This document shows positions 21,390 through 34,600 of a stretch of 64,000 bases of DNA, piece after piece (position 1 is the stretch's first letter; every line of letters begins with the position of its first letter). Both the position numbers and the translations under genes were made by a program. This stretch comes from Boswellia sacra (Eukaryota > Streptophyta > Magnoliopsida > Sapindales > Burseraceae): positions 1 through 64,000 of the forward strand of contig SNVD02013970.1 in the NCBI GenBank assembly GCA_013180625.2, read 5' to 3'. The notes under the pieces are model-generated. The model saw only the letters and a list, made by a program, of their open reading frames with translations, was not told the origin of the DNA and made no database searches.

Positions 21390-23366
21390 CTGAGATCATA
21401 TTAAGGATTCAACCATTTTAGAAGTTAATGAACTCCGAAATTGGTCAAGAATCCACCCGCCAATACTGAATGCTAAAGCAACAGTAGAGACTAAAATAGC
21501 AAGAACATCCGTTGCTATATGTGATAACATATGACAGTTGCCATCATTTAGTTTCCACCAATCCAAAATATCAAAATCCTCATTCTATCCCACCAAATTG
21601 GCATTGTTCAAATAAGTGTCCACCTAATTTGATGTTGCTGCCTTGGTTAGATTATCCATAAACTTTACAGCTGGATCTACCCATGGCTTTACAACCATTT
21701 GAACTTCATCACTCACTAATGTGGTTGGGATATGACTAATGGGAGGCTTTGACACTTCATTCCTTACCACTTTTGAAGAGACATCTACAAAAGTCTTATA
21801 AATGTCATATGAATTCAACAGCAATGTTTTAAGACCAATTATCATTTCCTTTGTTTTAGTAGCACCCCAAAAACTATTCCAAGTAAATTCAAAGTGCCTC
21901 ATTTTGAATCTTGGATCAAGTACAACTACAATGAGCAATATCTCATTAAATTTATCAAAAGACCCAAAGTACTTGTCAAATTTCTTCTTCATATTTCTTG
22001 CCATATCATACTAAACACTACTTCTTTGTTCTTGCAACTCAATCAATTGACTATGCATTTTCCATATTCCATTAAATGCAAGATTTGATGTCACAGTCAA
22101 TAAAACACTAAACATGAGAGTTACATCATAAAAATTTTGTAAAAAACAAACAAACAATCTACCTTGATCCCAATCCTCCTCCTTTGGTGGTCTCACTTGT
22201 CTTTTGCAAAGTATAGTTTATAATGCCCATCCTCTTCCTCCAAATGATCGAGTGCTTTTTGAAATTGTAAAGCACTCTCACACATCAAATATGTAGCATT
22301 CCATCTAGTGGGAACATCCATTATTAAATTTTCCTTGTATTGAATTTTTTCATGCTCAGTGGAAGCATAAATCTCTGTAATCTTGCAGGAAATGATCTAA
22401 CATAAAGCATAACATTACAAATATTAGCAATGGACTTATGAAGATCTTTTAAACCCTCACCTACAATCAGATTCACAACATGGGCAAGACAACGAACATG
22501 CACGTAATCTCCATTAAGAATAAACCCACTATCTTTCAACCTTGCACCTTTTTCTTCACATAATTGATCGCCACTTCATTTGTAATAGCATTATCCACTG
22601 TGATTGTAAACATATTCTCTAATCCCCATTCAAGTAAGCAAGACTCAATCTGCTTCCCAATAGTTCCCCTTCTATGATTCACAATTTGAGAGACACTTAA
22701 AATCCTTTTATGTAACCTCTAATTACCATCAATGAAATGTGTAGTAATCACCATATAATTCAAGTTTTGTATTGAAGTCTAAATATCCGTAGTTGGCGAC
22801 ACCCTAATCTTGCTTGCTTCGAAATACTTCTTCAAATTTTCTTTCTCACCTAAAAACAAAGAGAAGATATCCTTTGCAACTGTTGTTCTTGATGGACATT
22901 CAAACTTTAGACACGCAACTCACATGAGATGCCTAAACCTTTTATTCTCTACAAACTTAGAGGGCAACTCATCTATAATTATCATCTTCACATCCGCCTT
23001 CCTAATTGCCTCCTTATCAAACCCTATACCTATAAGGTTACTTGCAGACCCACTTTCTATTTTTTTTTTACCAAAAAAAAGAATCATTTGTTTCTCATCC
23101 TTGTCTGCTTGTTTCTCACTCAAAATATATTTAGGACATCTATCTAAATGATTCCACAATGTTTTAGTCCCATGCTTCTTACTATCACAAAGAAAGGACC
23201 TCCCACAATAGGTACAAACACACTTATCTCCTCCAGTTTTTTTGTAATGATCCCATACACTAGATATTTGAGGTTTTTTTCTCTTATTTTTTTGGGTAGT
23301 AGTTTCACTACTCACTTCTTCAGGGGTTTCTTGGGTAGGAATGGGAGTAGTAGATTTAGAAGTCAT
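21390..23366 (-). pseudogene. hAT transposase (BED zinc finger, RICESLEEPER-like), broken
   Basis: ATG at 23366 follows a TTTTTTCAG acceptor. Residues 25-85 form a BED finger (SSVWDHYKK, CVCTYCGRSF, then TKTLWNHLDRC). After about 23000 the frame breaks several times. Readable islands continue in order: the pre-catalytic block around 22560-22860, the segment RCLAHVVNLIVGEGLKDLH (22500-22440), PTRWNAT (about 22320), a DUF4413-like open piece 22004-21624 (VLDPRFKMRHFEFTWNSF), and the C-terminal dimerisation region around 21600-21390 (FDILDWWKLN). Order and spacing match full hAT transposases, which cut and paste DNA in the nucleus. Multiple stops mean this copy is dead. Confidence 0.82.
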
Positions 23367-23396
23367 AATACCTGAAAAAAGAATAAGACAAACCAT

Positions 23397-25250
23397 ATAT
23401 ATTAGTTTACTAATTTTAGAGTTTTAAGTTAACCCAAACGTGAAGGCGTCAAAACAATATAATTTTAAAAAAATTATATGCGAATGTGTGAGTCAACTAT
23501 ATGAGAAACCTAGACAAAACAATTAATATGCTCTGTTTACTTGGGACATTACATAAGGGAGCATATTATATAGTTTACAAATTAATTTTGGACATACGTT
23601 TAAGTTTCTCAATCTAGTGGTTTCTTAATAATAACAAATCTTAATCAAATGTATATTAAAATTTTAAATTAAAAGATCATAGTTCTTAACCAAAATTTTT
23701 GAAAACATTTTCTCAAAACAAAAAATGTCCTTCCTGTAAGAACTACTGTTATGTCAATGTATATAAAGATGGAAACTAGAAAGACAAAATAAAACAAATA
23801 AAATTTAACACACAAATTCGTAGTGATTCACTCTCAATTTGAAACCTTTATAGGTCCATTTTGCCACTATGAGTTCTTACTGTGAAACATCTTGATGTTA
23901 CCCTTTAACTATCTTAATTATAATAGTACTTGGTTTCCTTGTGCTCAATAAATTAATTAGACTCAACTCTTAAGCACTCATCAATCTCAAATGATAATTT
24001 ATTAAAATAGCTCATTCTTCTTAACTTCTCTACAATGACAAAGACTTCTTTATCCAAAAGGACTTAATTAATTAGTTTCCTTATGCTCCATATATAATTT
24101 AATTAGAATGAACATGGCAAAATACTTATCACATACTCAACTTTTTCTCTCAAAATTGTTTACGAAATTTTCTATATTGACCCTGATATGCCAAATACAT
24201 ATATTCGTCATTACATAAACCAATACTAAAAAACTATTGAATATTATTTGAGTCCTTCTTATCTGTTTTGATCACGAAAACAAAAATTGCAATATATAAT
24301 TAATTTTAAGAATGTATAAGTTTGCATATGAACAAACTTATAGCCAAAATCTTATGCATATAAGTCAAATTTAGTCTTGGTGGGTCGTCCTGCATATGAT
24401 ATATACCATTAAGTCAAAGCCAACTTAATGTTATTTAACATTAATTGTGTAATGATGATGACCTGTATAATTAAGATAACAAAGTTAAAATAATATTCAA
24501 TAATTGTTTTAAAGAAATAAATTTAAGAAACTCTACCTTAAATTTAAAAAAACTAATTGTCAAAAACATATTGTTGTATTATATGAAGCAACAATAACTG
24601 TTGTAGCCTTGGGCTTTTTATTGTTAGATGTTATCCCACAAAACACTTCCAACTACGAATTCAATGGTAATGAATTTAATTAATTTTATAACTGTGTAAT
24701 TGAAACAATCCCATTCATCAACAAATTGAAAAAGACTTGAAAAAGCTAAAAGAATAAATTTCAAAAATAAAATACAATTGGAGATCACACGGCAAAACAA
24801 ACTAATTTAAATTAACCACATGGCATCTACGAGAAGAACTTAGAAACTAAGAAATTAATATCAATTGGAGATCAACAGTCCTTAATGAATCATCTACGGG
24901 AAGAATGAATAAGTGAATAAGAAGAAGTGAAGAACCTTTCATAGATGTGAAGAAGAATAAAGAGTCCAGATGCTTCTTTGTTCTCCCTGCCCCTGCCCAC
25001 GTCAACAAGTTTTTGAGATGACACTGTCAAGTCAAGAGGAGCACGAAGGAAGAAGGAGAGGAGCCATGGAGGATGAGGTGGAGGACGACGAGGTGAGTCA
25101 CGGAGGATAACCAGCCGACGGTGGATGAGGTCGAGGACGCTAGGGCAGTCATGAAGGATGAAGAGTCGACGAAGGAGCAGGTAAAGGATGATGAGGGGAG
25201 TCACGGAGGATGAGAACTCGATGGCGGAGGAGGAGGGGTTTGATTTTGAA
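23397..25250 (-). other. 5' non-coding part of the hAT relic
   Basis: AT-rich; no coding signal. At 25015-25240 there is a purine-rich block with recurring GTCACGGAGGATGA units. Read on the minus strand it is a CT-rich probable transcript leader. Confidence 0.5.
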
Positions 25251-25529
25251 TTTTGATTATAGCAATTAGGGATTGAAATTGGTTTTAAAGTTGGATTTTA
25301 ACGTTGCATTTATATTTGTATTCTGGTGTTGCAAGGTCAACAGTAAGAAGATGTTAAGAACAAGTCACACAGCGACATGTCAAAAAAATTTTATTTAATA
25401 AAGAATTTAGTCAGGTTGGGTTACTTTGGGTTGCCACATTCAACCCCGATTTCAATCCGATTTTCAAAAAACCCGATAAATTTCACCCAATTTCGAGATA
25501 CTATTCATTATTGACTCAATAAAAACCCG

Positions 25530-27997
25530 AAAAACCAAATTAGCCAATGAACACTATCTATACTAGCCATCTCTTCCATATAGCTTCTAGGCTCATTACC
25601 AACAATCTCCTCAGACACAAATAATACAAAAGCTAGAAGATCCGCATAAACATACCTCATCGATGCCACTATTGTCCTCCTAGCACGATCTCTTGCTAGT
25701 TGATAGTTTCTCAAGTCATCAGACTCATCAGGACCTTTTGCAACGTCATCATGTTCAACCATTTCACCTATCTCTTCTTCTCGAGAATCTTCAACATCAC
25801 GGAGCTCCACCTCGGTCCTAACTCTACTTGCATCCGTAGCATTCTCACTAGGTTTCAACCGAGGTTTTGAACAACCCCCAAAATAGGACTCTAACTCTCT
25901 AAAAGTGACATCTCTACTTGTGAAACCCTTTGAAATATTAGACTCTTGCCACCATAATCTGTACCTTTTTACATCATCTAGATGACCAATAAACATGCAT
26001 TTCTTTACCCTTGGCTCTAACTTACCTTGCTTGATATATGCATACGCCATACAACCAAACACCTTCAAATGGCTCTAGCTCAGAGCGAACATGTCCACTC
26101 TTTTGCAGCGTTTTGAAACCAATAGCCACAGATGAACATCTATTGATCAAGTATGCTGCCATGTTGACTGCTTCTCCCCAAAACTTCTTGGGCATCCAGT
26201 GCTCAACAACATGCATCTAACCCTCTCAAGAAGCATTCTATTCATCCTTTCAGTCAAGCCATTTTGCTGCGGTGTCTCAGATACCGTCTTATGCCTCACT
26301 ACTACCTCATTGTTACAAAATAAGTTGAACTCTTCATTCAAGAACTTCAAACCATTATTAGTTTTAGGTTTTCAAACTTTTCTACCTATTTGGACTTCAA
26401 CCATCTTTTTTCAATCTTTAAATTTTTGGATTGCCTCGTCCTTAGTCTTCAAGATGTATACCTACACCTTCCTTAAGCAATCATCAATAATGAACATGAA
26501 GTATCTACCTCCACCTAAAGTTGCATGCTTAGATAGACCCCATAGATCAGAATGGACATAATTGAGAGTTTCCCTTGTAGTGTAGGATGAGAAAGCGAAT
26601 TTTACCCTAGTTGCCTTTCTAAGCATGCAATGCTAGTAAAATTTCAATTTTTCTAACTTGTCTCCACACAGTAGACCTTGTTTTTGTAGCTCTTGAAGCC
26701 CTCTTTCACTCACATGGATAAGCCTCTTATGCCACAAGTAGGCTTTATCTTCCATGCCTGATACCGTAGTCGCTTCTCCAACTATGGTGCTGCCTTGGAG
26801 AATGTACAAACCGTTTTCCTACACACCTTTCATTACAACCAAGGATCCTCTTGTAACTCTCAAGGTGTCATTCTTCCATTTGTAACTGTAGCCATTGGAA
26901 TCAAGCATACCGAGCAAAATCAAATTCCTCTTCAGCTTAGGAATGTGCCTCATAGTTGTCAAAAGTCTTTCAATACCATCATGAGTCATAATCCAAATTG
27001 TTCTTATGCCCACCACACTACAAGCTTTGTTGTCACCCAGCAGAACCTTTCTACCATCAATCTTCTCATAAGATTCGAACTAGCTTCTATTTGGCGTCAT
27101 ATGAAACGAACAACTGAAATCCAAGACCCATTGCTTTTTCGAGTTTTTAGTAGTCACAACCAACACATCAAAACTCTCTTATCCATCTTCTACGATAGTA
27201 ACATCACCCTTTTATGGAAGCATTCTTCTTTATCTTAGGACAAAGCCTTTTAACATGCCCCTCCTCATGATAGTGGAAGCATTTTACAACTTTCTTCCTC
27301 TTCGACTTAGACCTTGAGTGTGACTTTCCCTTATAGTCTCTCTTATCGCTTCTACCTATAACATGCAACCCTTCACCCGAGTGTTCACCCAACTCATTCT
27401 TCCTTTGGAGATCTTTCGAATTCAACACACTAATAACATTATCAAGAGACAATGTTTTCCTACCACGCTTCAAAATATGTACAAATGTTTCATATGATTT
27501 TGGAAGAGAATGTAACAACACCAATGTTTTATCCTCATCATGATATTCAATTTGTATATTTTCATCAATGCACAACTTGTTAAATTCATCAATATGGTCT
27601 TACAGGTTCTTATCCTCAGCCATTTTGAATGTAAAGAATTTTTCTTTCAAATACAACCTATTTGATAGATTTTTAGTCATGTAAAGCCTTTCAAGCTTTA
27701 ACCATACCTCAGCTACAATTTTCATCTTTGAGACTTGTCACTCAAATAGAGAATTAACGTGTTATAAGCCTTTTTCATGATGCCGCTCCTCTTCTCAGCA
27801 TTGTAGCTATCCCGTATCTTGCTTTCACCTCCAAGAGCTTCATCCAATCCTAGGTTGCCCAACAAAGTCAACATATTCATTCTCCAAATAGCAAAGTCAT
27901 TGCTACCATCAAACTTCTCAATCTTGTGCTTGGTAGTTGATGTAGGTAACATAAGAATTTTGTCGAACACCTCTCGTATTACGTAGATAGGACTCAA
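25530..27997 (-). pseudogene. Copia gag-pol polyprotein, broken
   Basis: In minus-strand order there are five readable parts. Gag (27997-27204) has KFDGSNDFAIWR and LHSLPKSYETFV, interrupted once near 27720 and again near 27600. A zinc knuckle (CFHYHEEGHVKRLC) has a Tyr where the second Cys should be. GAG-pre-integrase is at 27016-26650 (LWHKRLIHVSERGLQEL). The integrase core is at about 26610-26150 (ETPQQNGLTERMNR). The connector (MKVFGCMAYAYI, 26068) leads into the start of RT (EPRSYMEEMASIDS), where it ends at 25.5 kb. Several internal stops are present. The order gag-INT-RT is diagnostic of copia. Confidence 0.85.
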
Positions 27998-28081
27998 GAC
28001 TTTTATCGAACACCTACTGTGCTAAGAACTTAAACCACCAAAGAACCCCAAATCAACTGTAACCAGGCTCTGATACTAATT

Positions 28082-28680
28082 TGTTGTGAAGATAAGAGGC
28101 GCACACACTCACAAGTAGCTTAACACGGAATTAAACTAGGAGTTTCAAGTACACACCTAAGGCAAGAAAATAAAGAAAACAACAAGAACACAAAGATTTA
28201 TACTGGTTAAAACCACAAAGAGTGATCTTACGTCCAATTACAGGTGATGAGCAATTCACTATGATGAAAAATAAAAGATTATAAGAGTGTTTACAGAGAA
28301 AACTAGAAGAAATTGAGTTAGCTTTCTTTCTAAGAAACTTCCAATCTCTCTAAACCCTAACTCTCTTCTTTCCTCTCTTCTCTTTGCTCTCTCATATATC
28401 TTTATACTAGAAACACCTCCTCTTTTTATATTCCAAGGCCTATGGGCTAATAACTTGCATGCTAAGAAACCTATTTAGATTAGGAAAACCGAAGTTGCGC
28501 TCCTGTGCAAAAACCCTCAAGGTCCGATGTGAACTCTCTGCCTCGATACGTATCTAAACCCAGAACCTGCGCTTCTACATAGAACTCCCTACACTAAATC
28601 TCTGCCTTCAATGTCTAATGTCGCATCCTGGCACTCCTCTGCAACTCGAGCTACACTCTTACGCCAATTTTATGTCAACA
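28082..28680 (-). repeat. 5' LTR of the copia element
   Basis: On the minus strand it runs TGTTGACATAAAATTGGCG ... CTTCACAACA (599 bp), with a TATA-like ATATAAAAAG near 28420. It is followed by AAT and the PBS TAGTATCAGAGC (28067-28078), which differs from the tRNA-iMet PBS by one base. Confidence 0.85.
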
Positions 28681-28729
28681 CAAGACAAGTTAAGCCTCAA
28701 TCCTCACAGGTTTAATATTATATTCAACC

Positions 28730-28890
28730 TGTTAATTAATCAGTAAAGGAGTATCTTCTTCTTCTTCTTCTTCTTCTATTAGATCTTTTCTTCAGCTAAA
28801 AGTTATATATGCTCTTGATTTTTTTTTATTAATAATCTTCCTTATCAACCATGGAAGTCTTCAAATGGGAATATATATGATTGATACAAA
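28730..28890 (+). pseudogene. Remnant 3' flank of a third small-protein gene copy
   Basis: TTAATCAGTAAAG...TATCTTCTTCTTCTTC...CATGGAAGTC-TCAAATG matches the sequence 270-400 bases downstream of the gene at 32183-32413 (32675-32810). No coding part is found upstream because the copia element sits there. A (CTT)n run lies at 28753-28777. Confidence 0.45.
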
Positions 28891-31800
28891 AGTGTAAGTT
28901 CTGAAAGTATGCAATTATAAGTAATATAATAGTAAACTGTAAAGCAAATTGGTACAGGAGGATTTTACGTGGTTCAATTATAAAACCTACATCCACGGAC
29001 AACTTTAGAGTTGCAATTCACTAAGTTCATATTTGTACAATATTTAGGATCGTTTATAGTGTTGACTCACTCTCACACACTAGCCTAATCTTTGTAAAAC
29101 AAATCTCGCCAAGATCTTAAACTCTAGTGACATTGCTCATTTGCTGTCGCAAATAACTTAACAACACACTGTTAAGTAAATCATAACCACAACGTCTGAT
29201 ACTGAATTACATAAACACTTAACTTGCAAAGTTTCTCAAGTGTATACTAACTCAAGCAGACCTAAAAAAAAATTCATTCACGATTACAACCTCTCATACA
29301 TTAATAAAACACTCATAAAATCAAATAAATGAAGCATTCCAATTTGTGTTGAAGCTCTCCTTTCAATTCCTGGAATGTCGTAACATAAACTCATACAACC
29401 AACATATATCTGTTATGTACATATAACGTTATTTATATATTGGTATGCCTCATCGAAATCTCCTCAAAATCCTGTAAAAATCCTAATCAAACTCTTATTA
29501 GGATAAAGACAAATATAATAGGAAGTGATATAAGTAACTCCTAAACGATTTAGGACATAAATAAATATTCTCTTGTTTTAACTTGGATACATTAAATAAT
29601 GTCCTAATCTAAGGAGATATTTATTATGAATCAAATACTTCCTAAAATATACTTCAAGAAATAGTGAAATAAGAAACAATATAATATTTTTGTTTTATCA
29701 CAAGTTGGTCAAAATTATCATATGCATGGCACATACAATTGTGTCACACGTTAACACCAACAAAAAGTTTTTTAATTTATTTTTTAAGTGATCAACTCTT
29801 GTTCTTAAAACAAAATTGCAAAAATGAATAAAGAAATTCTTTAAAGCGATTTTTCTCATCTAGATATATCCTTATGAAGAAGATCAAGTTGACTCTTGCG
29901 TGGAAGAGAAAATTTTGAGAAAGAGAAAAAAAATAATGGAATGTATGTGTGTAGTTCAAAAATCACTTTCATTAGTACTGTTTATATTCTAATGCTGGCT
30001 GCTACTTACACACAAGTTTAATTTTGATTGATATCTAGATAATTATTCCTCATCTATCAACTCTTTAGTCAAAAGAAGGTTTTGACAATCAATTTCTCAA
30101 ATATGTAGGACCTTATAGAATTTGATTTTTAATGTAAGTGATACTACTCTTATAAACTATACAAACAAAATTACTCATAAGGCATTATTGAATAATTGCC
30201 ACATCATCACAAAATGATTAAAATTTGAAATTTACTCATCCAATACATCAAATAATATGAGTAAGTTTATATGAATAGTTTGTAATAATATTATTACTCT
30301 TAATTTTAGTATTTATTTTTCTAATTTTATTCCTTTTATATCCAATAAAAAGGAACACTAAGGCTAATAGTATTTGAATATTCATTATAAAGTGTACCAT
30401 ATGAATATCTCAGCAATAACTTTTGAGAATTATATTCAATAATAAAAAATTATTACAAGAAGTAATTTATTTTTTAAAAAGTAATTCAATTATAGTTTTG
30501 ATCAACAGTTTTAGAATCTTTGAGATGTTAATATAAAACCGCTACCCATAGTTTTATTGTTCTTGATATTTATTGAACAAATTTTAAATAGTTATTCAAC
30601 TAATTGCAAACAAAACAAACTAAAAGAATTGAATGTTGGAATCAAGCAATATAATACACACACACACTCTCTGGTAATTAAATTTTTATGAGTTAGGTTT
30701 TCTTCTTTTTTTTTTTTTCATCTCATCTTCATAGTCTCAAAATTGATCATAACATCAACTTGATAAAACAAGATTTATTTTGAAATTTAATAAATTAATT
30801 TTTAATTACAAATATCATTAGAAATTTAAAAAAAAATCATAATCTTATATGAGAATTGAGATATTTATATAAAGAATTTTTATAAAAAATCTATATATCT
30901 AATGAACCTTTTGATAAAAAAAATAGTTTTATTAGATTTTTTAGGTTAAAATGAATTTGATTTACTTAACTTGGAATATTATTTAAATTATTTATGAAAA
31001 TTTAAAGATCAATTGAATAGAAATAATAATTTTTTCCATATATTAATAATATATTGGTGTTTTCAGAAAGATAGGTGTGAAAATAAATTTTATAAGTATA
31101 AATAACCCTTCCCATAATTTTATTCATAAACATGTTATATCAATGTGACCACAATAATAATAAGTGTTGTATATGCCTGGATTTCCAGTCAAGTTCGTTG
31201 ATTGTGTGAAGCGTTCCATTTTTCTCTTCCTACAATTATTGTTAAAAGAATTGAACGGATAGAAAGCTTGTACGTCATTGCTTAAAAAGATACTAGACAT
31301 ATTTTATTTGAAGGCTTGTTCATCAAGCCCATGAGGTGGGCAAAAGATTGTGGAAACTCCCATAAATTTGTAATATATTTTAAACATATAAAATTTTTAT
31401 GATTATAATAATTGAAAACCTTAGATTATAGTTTCATTGAATTATATAAGATGGACCTACTATGTTACATATATACCAAATAAAATCTTATCATATATAT
31501 TTTTCTCTCCTCCATTTAACTATAACATAACTACAATTAATTATCTTTCAAACAAATATGTGTGTCTGTGTGTGTGTGAGAGAGAGATAGAAATTTATCT
31601 ATTGAAGAAGAGATGAGTTAGACAATATCTCCAATTTTTTTTATTATATCCTAATTTTATTTTCCAAGTACTATTGTATTATCCTATACTCAAAATTCAT
31701 ACGACAATTTTAAATCAATATCATATGATTAAAAATGAAAGAATTGCAAACATGGACCCAAATTACGCGATTTGTTTGAAAAATTGACGAGCATTAACAA

Positions 31801-32000
31801 ATTTTGACCGCATGACTTCAATCTGATAGCTTGACATTTTTTTTCTTTGATGACTAATAGACTAATAATAAATATCAAGTACTAAAGACTTATCGAGCTA
31901 TATATTGAGCTTTAAACACTAATAACAAAAAAAAAAACATATCTACATCGAAATATGATCAAGGCATCTAAATTTTTGTTGAATGAAATAATTAACTCAC
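28891..32000. other. Long AT-rich intergenic stretch
   Basis: No ORF with conserved features. Minor simple repeats occur: (CA)n at 30655-30665 and (GT)n/(GA)n at 31559-31588. Nothing else supportable. Confidence 0.5.
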
Positions 32001-32182
32001 AGGGGTACTAAGTGCTTCTGTCATCAACATACATCATCAATACTACACAAATCGTCATTTACTTGATTGTATGAAAAATGTAAAAATTACCCTTATATCT
32101 TATAATACATATATCCAACACTACTCTCACTTCACTCTCCCTGCAGATCAACAACAACAAGAAGAAGAAGGTAGTGATCAAA

Positions 32183-32413
32183 ATGAGTGATAATAATAGG
32201 AGAAGAAACTCTCTGCAGAACAATAATGATCATCATCAGGAGGTGCAGGATCAGGAGCAGAGCAGAAGCCAAGGGCAAGGCCAACGCCGATGCCATCTCC
32301 ATCGTCGAAGTACCTTCGATCAGGTGCCACCACCAAGAGGAGGGGTTCTTAGGCGGGTAGTGACAGAATTGTTGAGTGGTTCTTCAAGCACCACCACCAC
32401 AGACCAAAATTAA
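32183..32413 (+). CDS. Small hydrophilic protein, paralogue of the gene at 17334
   Basis: A 76-residue ORF from ATG 32183. It starts MSDNNRRRNS, continues with an Asn/Gln/His-rich N-terminal half, then the conserved block TFDQVPPPRGGVLRRVV (45-61) and a Ser/Thr-rich tail. There is no signal peptide or membrane helix. Its upstream 170 bases share order and motifs with the 17334 gene (ATGTCATCAACATAC-type sequence, CGTCA at 32053, TACCCTTA, TCACTTCACTCTCC), and its 3' flank is shared with the remnant at 28.8 kb. Two or three copies within 15 kb indicate local tandem duplication, later separated by transposons. Function unknown. Confidence 0.72.
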   Translation: MSDNNRRRNSLQNNNDHHQEVQDQEQSRSQGQGQRRCHLHRRSTFDQVPPPRGGVLRRVVTELLSGSSSTTTTDQN

Positions 32414-33035
32414 TCAGTACCTGCTAATTAAATTAAGCTACTTTTTTATTATGTTAATATTAATTTATCTACATATATATCAGTTCAGGCTCAGGTATAT
32501 TATATTAATTTCAAGGATAATTTGCTATATAAAGTATATGTAGCGCCTGTAATCTCTAGCAATTCTCCAAGAATATATAAAAATTAATTTAAACTACTTG
32601 CTTGGTAACCTCTTAATTAATTAAAATCTCTTTTACATGTGTTGTTTTTTCATGATATACATTCCCAATTAATCATTAAAGTTTATCTTCTTCTTCTACT
32701 ATTTATTCTGCTAAAGGCAATGTTACGTGATCTTGGATTTTATTATTATTATTATTATTATTTTTTGTTATTATACTCATAAGCCATGGAAGTCGTCAAA
32801 TGAGATTAATATATGTCTTTACCTCAGGAATATTAAAAGATCAAATCATAAGTCCTATTTTTCTGGTATTCAACTGGATTAAAATATATAAGATGACGAT
32901 ACAATAAGAAAATGCTTTTTTATTAAATTTTTTGAAAGAATATTAAAAAAATAAAGAACGTTTTCATTGATTTCCTTATTGGTAGTACAAAGGGTTTTCC
33001 ATGTGTACATCCATAAATTAATTGTCACGAAATGG
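32414..33035. other. 3' flank of the small-protein gene
   Basis: Non-coding; (TTA)n run at 32739-32762 and TTCTTCTTCTAC at 32690. The 32675-32810 part is duplicated at 28730-28890. Confidence 0.5.
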
Positions 33036-33206
33036 AAGTGAGAATGTCGACTTGAGTAATGCAAACATTAGTGTGAATCTGATGACCAAAAGTCAAAGGT
33101 TCCTCCGCAAGGTTCATCCACAAAGGATAAGTCATGACCGAAGATTAGGTTGTACTAACTCGTGTTGGTTCCGAGGGACTGAGGATGTTAGGTTACCTGA
33201 AAGATA
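33036..33206 (+). pseudogene. rrn23-like: Nuclear copy of plastid 23S rDNA fragment (NUPT)
   Basis: The order of AGAATGTCGACTTGAGTAA, GGTTCCTCCGCAAGGTTC and GTTGGTTCCGAGGGACTGAGGA matches chloroplast 23S rRNA. About 45 bases are missing in the middle, where the homologue has the GGCGTAGTCGATGG stretch. Most differences look like C-to-T or G-to-A changes, as expected for an old methylated insertion. It is not functional. Identification is from memory of the rRNA; alignment would confirm it. Confidence 0.78.
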
Positions 33207-34540
33207 GAGAAGAAATTCACTTTCATATTGTTAAAAATTAATTCATTTTTCTCACTTGAAGCCAAACAGAGATTCGTTTTTACTTTCCTTTCTTATTTTT
33301 CCAATAATAATATAATAATAAGTTTTCTAAAGTTGGAGATGAAATGGACCAAAATCTTTTCCGAACTGCAATAATTCATACGAGTCCAATTATTAAGAAA
33401 CCACGCACGCGTAGGCACTTTATTTCTTTTCCACTTTAGCTTTTCATCAAAAGATAATTGAAATTTTATAATTTACTATATCCCACGAGGAACTATTAAT
33501 ATAATTATACATCCATATAATCTATCCTAAATATTTTTTGCATAAATGTTTGCACTTATAAAAATAATCAATCACAATATTACTTATTAATTGTTAGAAT
33601 AGATAAAAGGATTTCTTTTTTAACCCTTTTTAATAGTTGTCGTATCAAATACATTATTGTCCCTACACTTTTTGAATTATTTTTCATCTCCTATTTTATT
33701 AAGAAATCTTTTTGAATTATTTTATTATAACAATTAACTTGATCAAAATAGGAGGAATTCAATTTCCCTGATTTTGATGAAACTATGCAAAGTTTTCCAT
33801 CATTAAGGAACCTAACAAAAATAAATAAATTCTGAACGACAATCGAATTGACATGATAATTTTAGGATTTTAGATAAGTGATTTAAGTACAAATAATATA
33901 ATTAATAATTTCAGAATTAGATAAGATGTTTGATTTCATATTAACTGGAATAATTAAATAGTACCATTCACATCCTCACATGCTTTGATAATTTTAGCTA
34001 ATATCACCTAATTGGTTAATGTTTCTATTAAAACTTCTCATAAATAGCTTTTAAAATAAAAGATAAAAATTATTATGAGAAATATCACTTAATTTTAACC
34101 CTTAAAAAATTTTTAAATATTCACTTGCATCCACGGTTAATTACATAAAGAAACTAAAGCTACTATTTATTAATTTTAACCCTTAAACCATGAAAATTAC
34201 AACAATTGGATGGCTATCACTTGTAATGAACATAATCCTTTAAACAAAAAATGTAAGCAATTGATTGAATCGAATTTTGACGTTAATTTTGTCTTTAGAT
34301 TTGAATCATTTATTAAAATTTAAGTGTATATTTAACAAATACATGTAACTTTTTAATAAAATACATCCAAAAGTATTATAAAATACATATCCAAAACTTA
34401 CAACATAAATTATCTAAGTTTAATGTATTTATCAAATTTTGAATAATTTTAAAAAATTATTAGACGCCTTTTGAGCAGGTTAAGTAACACCTCTATCCTC
34501 ATTATTTGGAAAATAGGATAAATATCATTTAGACAACTAT
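33207..34540. other. AT-rich spacer
   Basis: No gene or repeat could be supported. Confidence 0.5.
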
Positions 34541-34545
34541 TAGAA

Positions 34546-34599
<54 letters not shown>
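34546..34599 (+). repeat. (AAT)n microsatellite
   Basis: About 18 uninterrupted AAT units. Confidence 0.97.

Positions 34600-34600
<1 letters not shown>

Larger units (their letters stand above)
20077..25507 (-). mobile_element. hAT transposon relic, right end truncated
   Basis: The left end at 20077 begins TAGGGGTGCAGATGGGTTGG. It is followed by many GGGTCGGGT/ACCCGAC subterminal repeats to about 20250. Matching GGGTT/ACCCGA-rich sequence occurs at 25405-25505, but without the terminal TAGGGGTG, and the sequence passes straight into a copia pol frame at 25508. A BED-finger/hAT transposase relic lies between. TIR-like ends with CGGGT subterminal repeats are typical of Ac-like plant hAT elements. 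Confidence 0.72.
25508..28680 (-). mobile_element. Truncated copia LTR retrotransposon
   Basis: Only one LTR (28082-28680) remains, followed on the minus strand by a PBS, gag, integrase and the first codons of reverse transcriptase. At 25508 the sequence changes abruptly into hAT subterminal DNA, so the 3' half of pol and the second LTR are absent. Confidence 0.85.

Noticed and set aside
24890..25204. Minus-strand ORF of 104 codons
   Set aside because: Low-complexity CT-rich leader of the hAT relic; no start context or domain.
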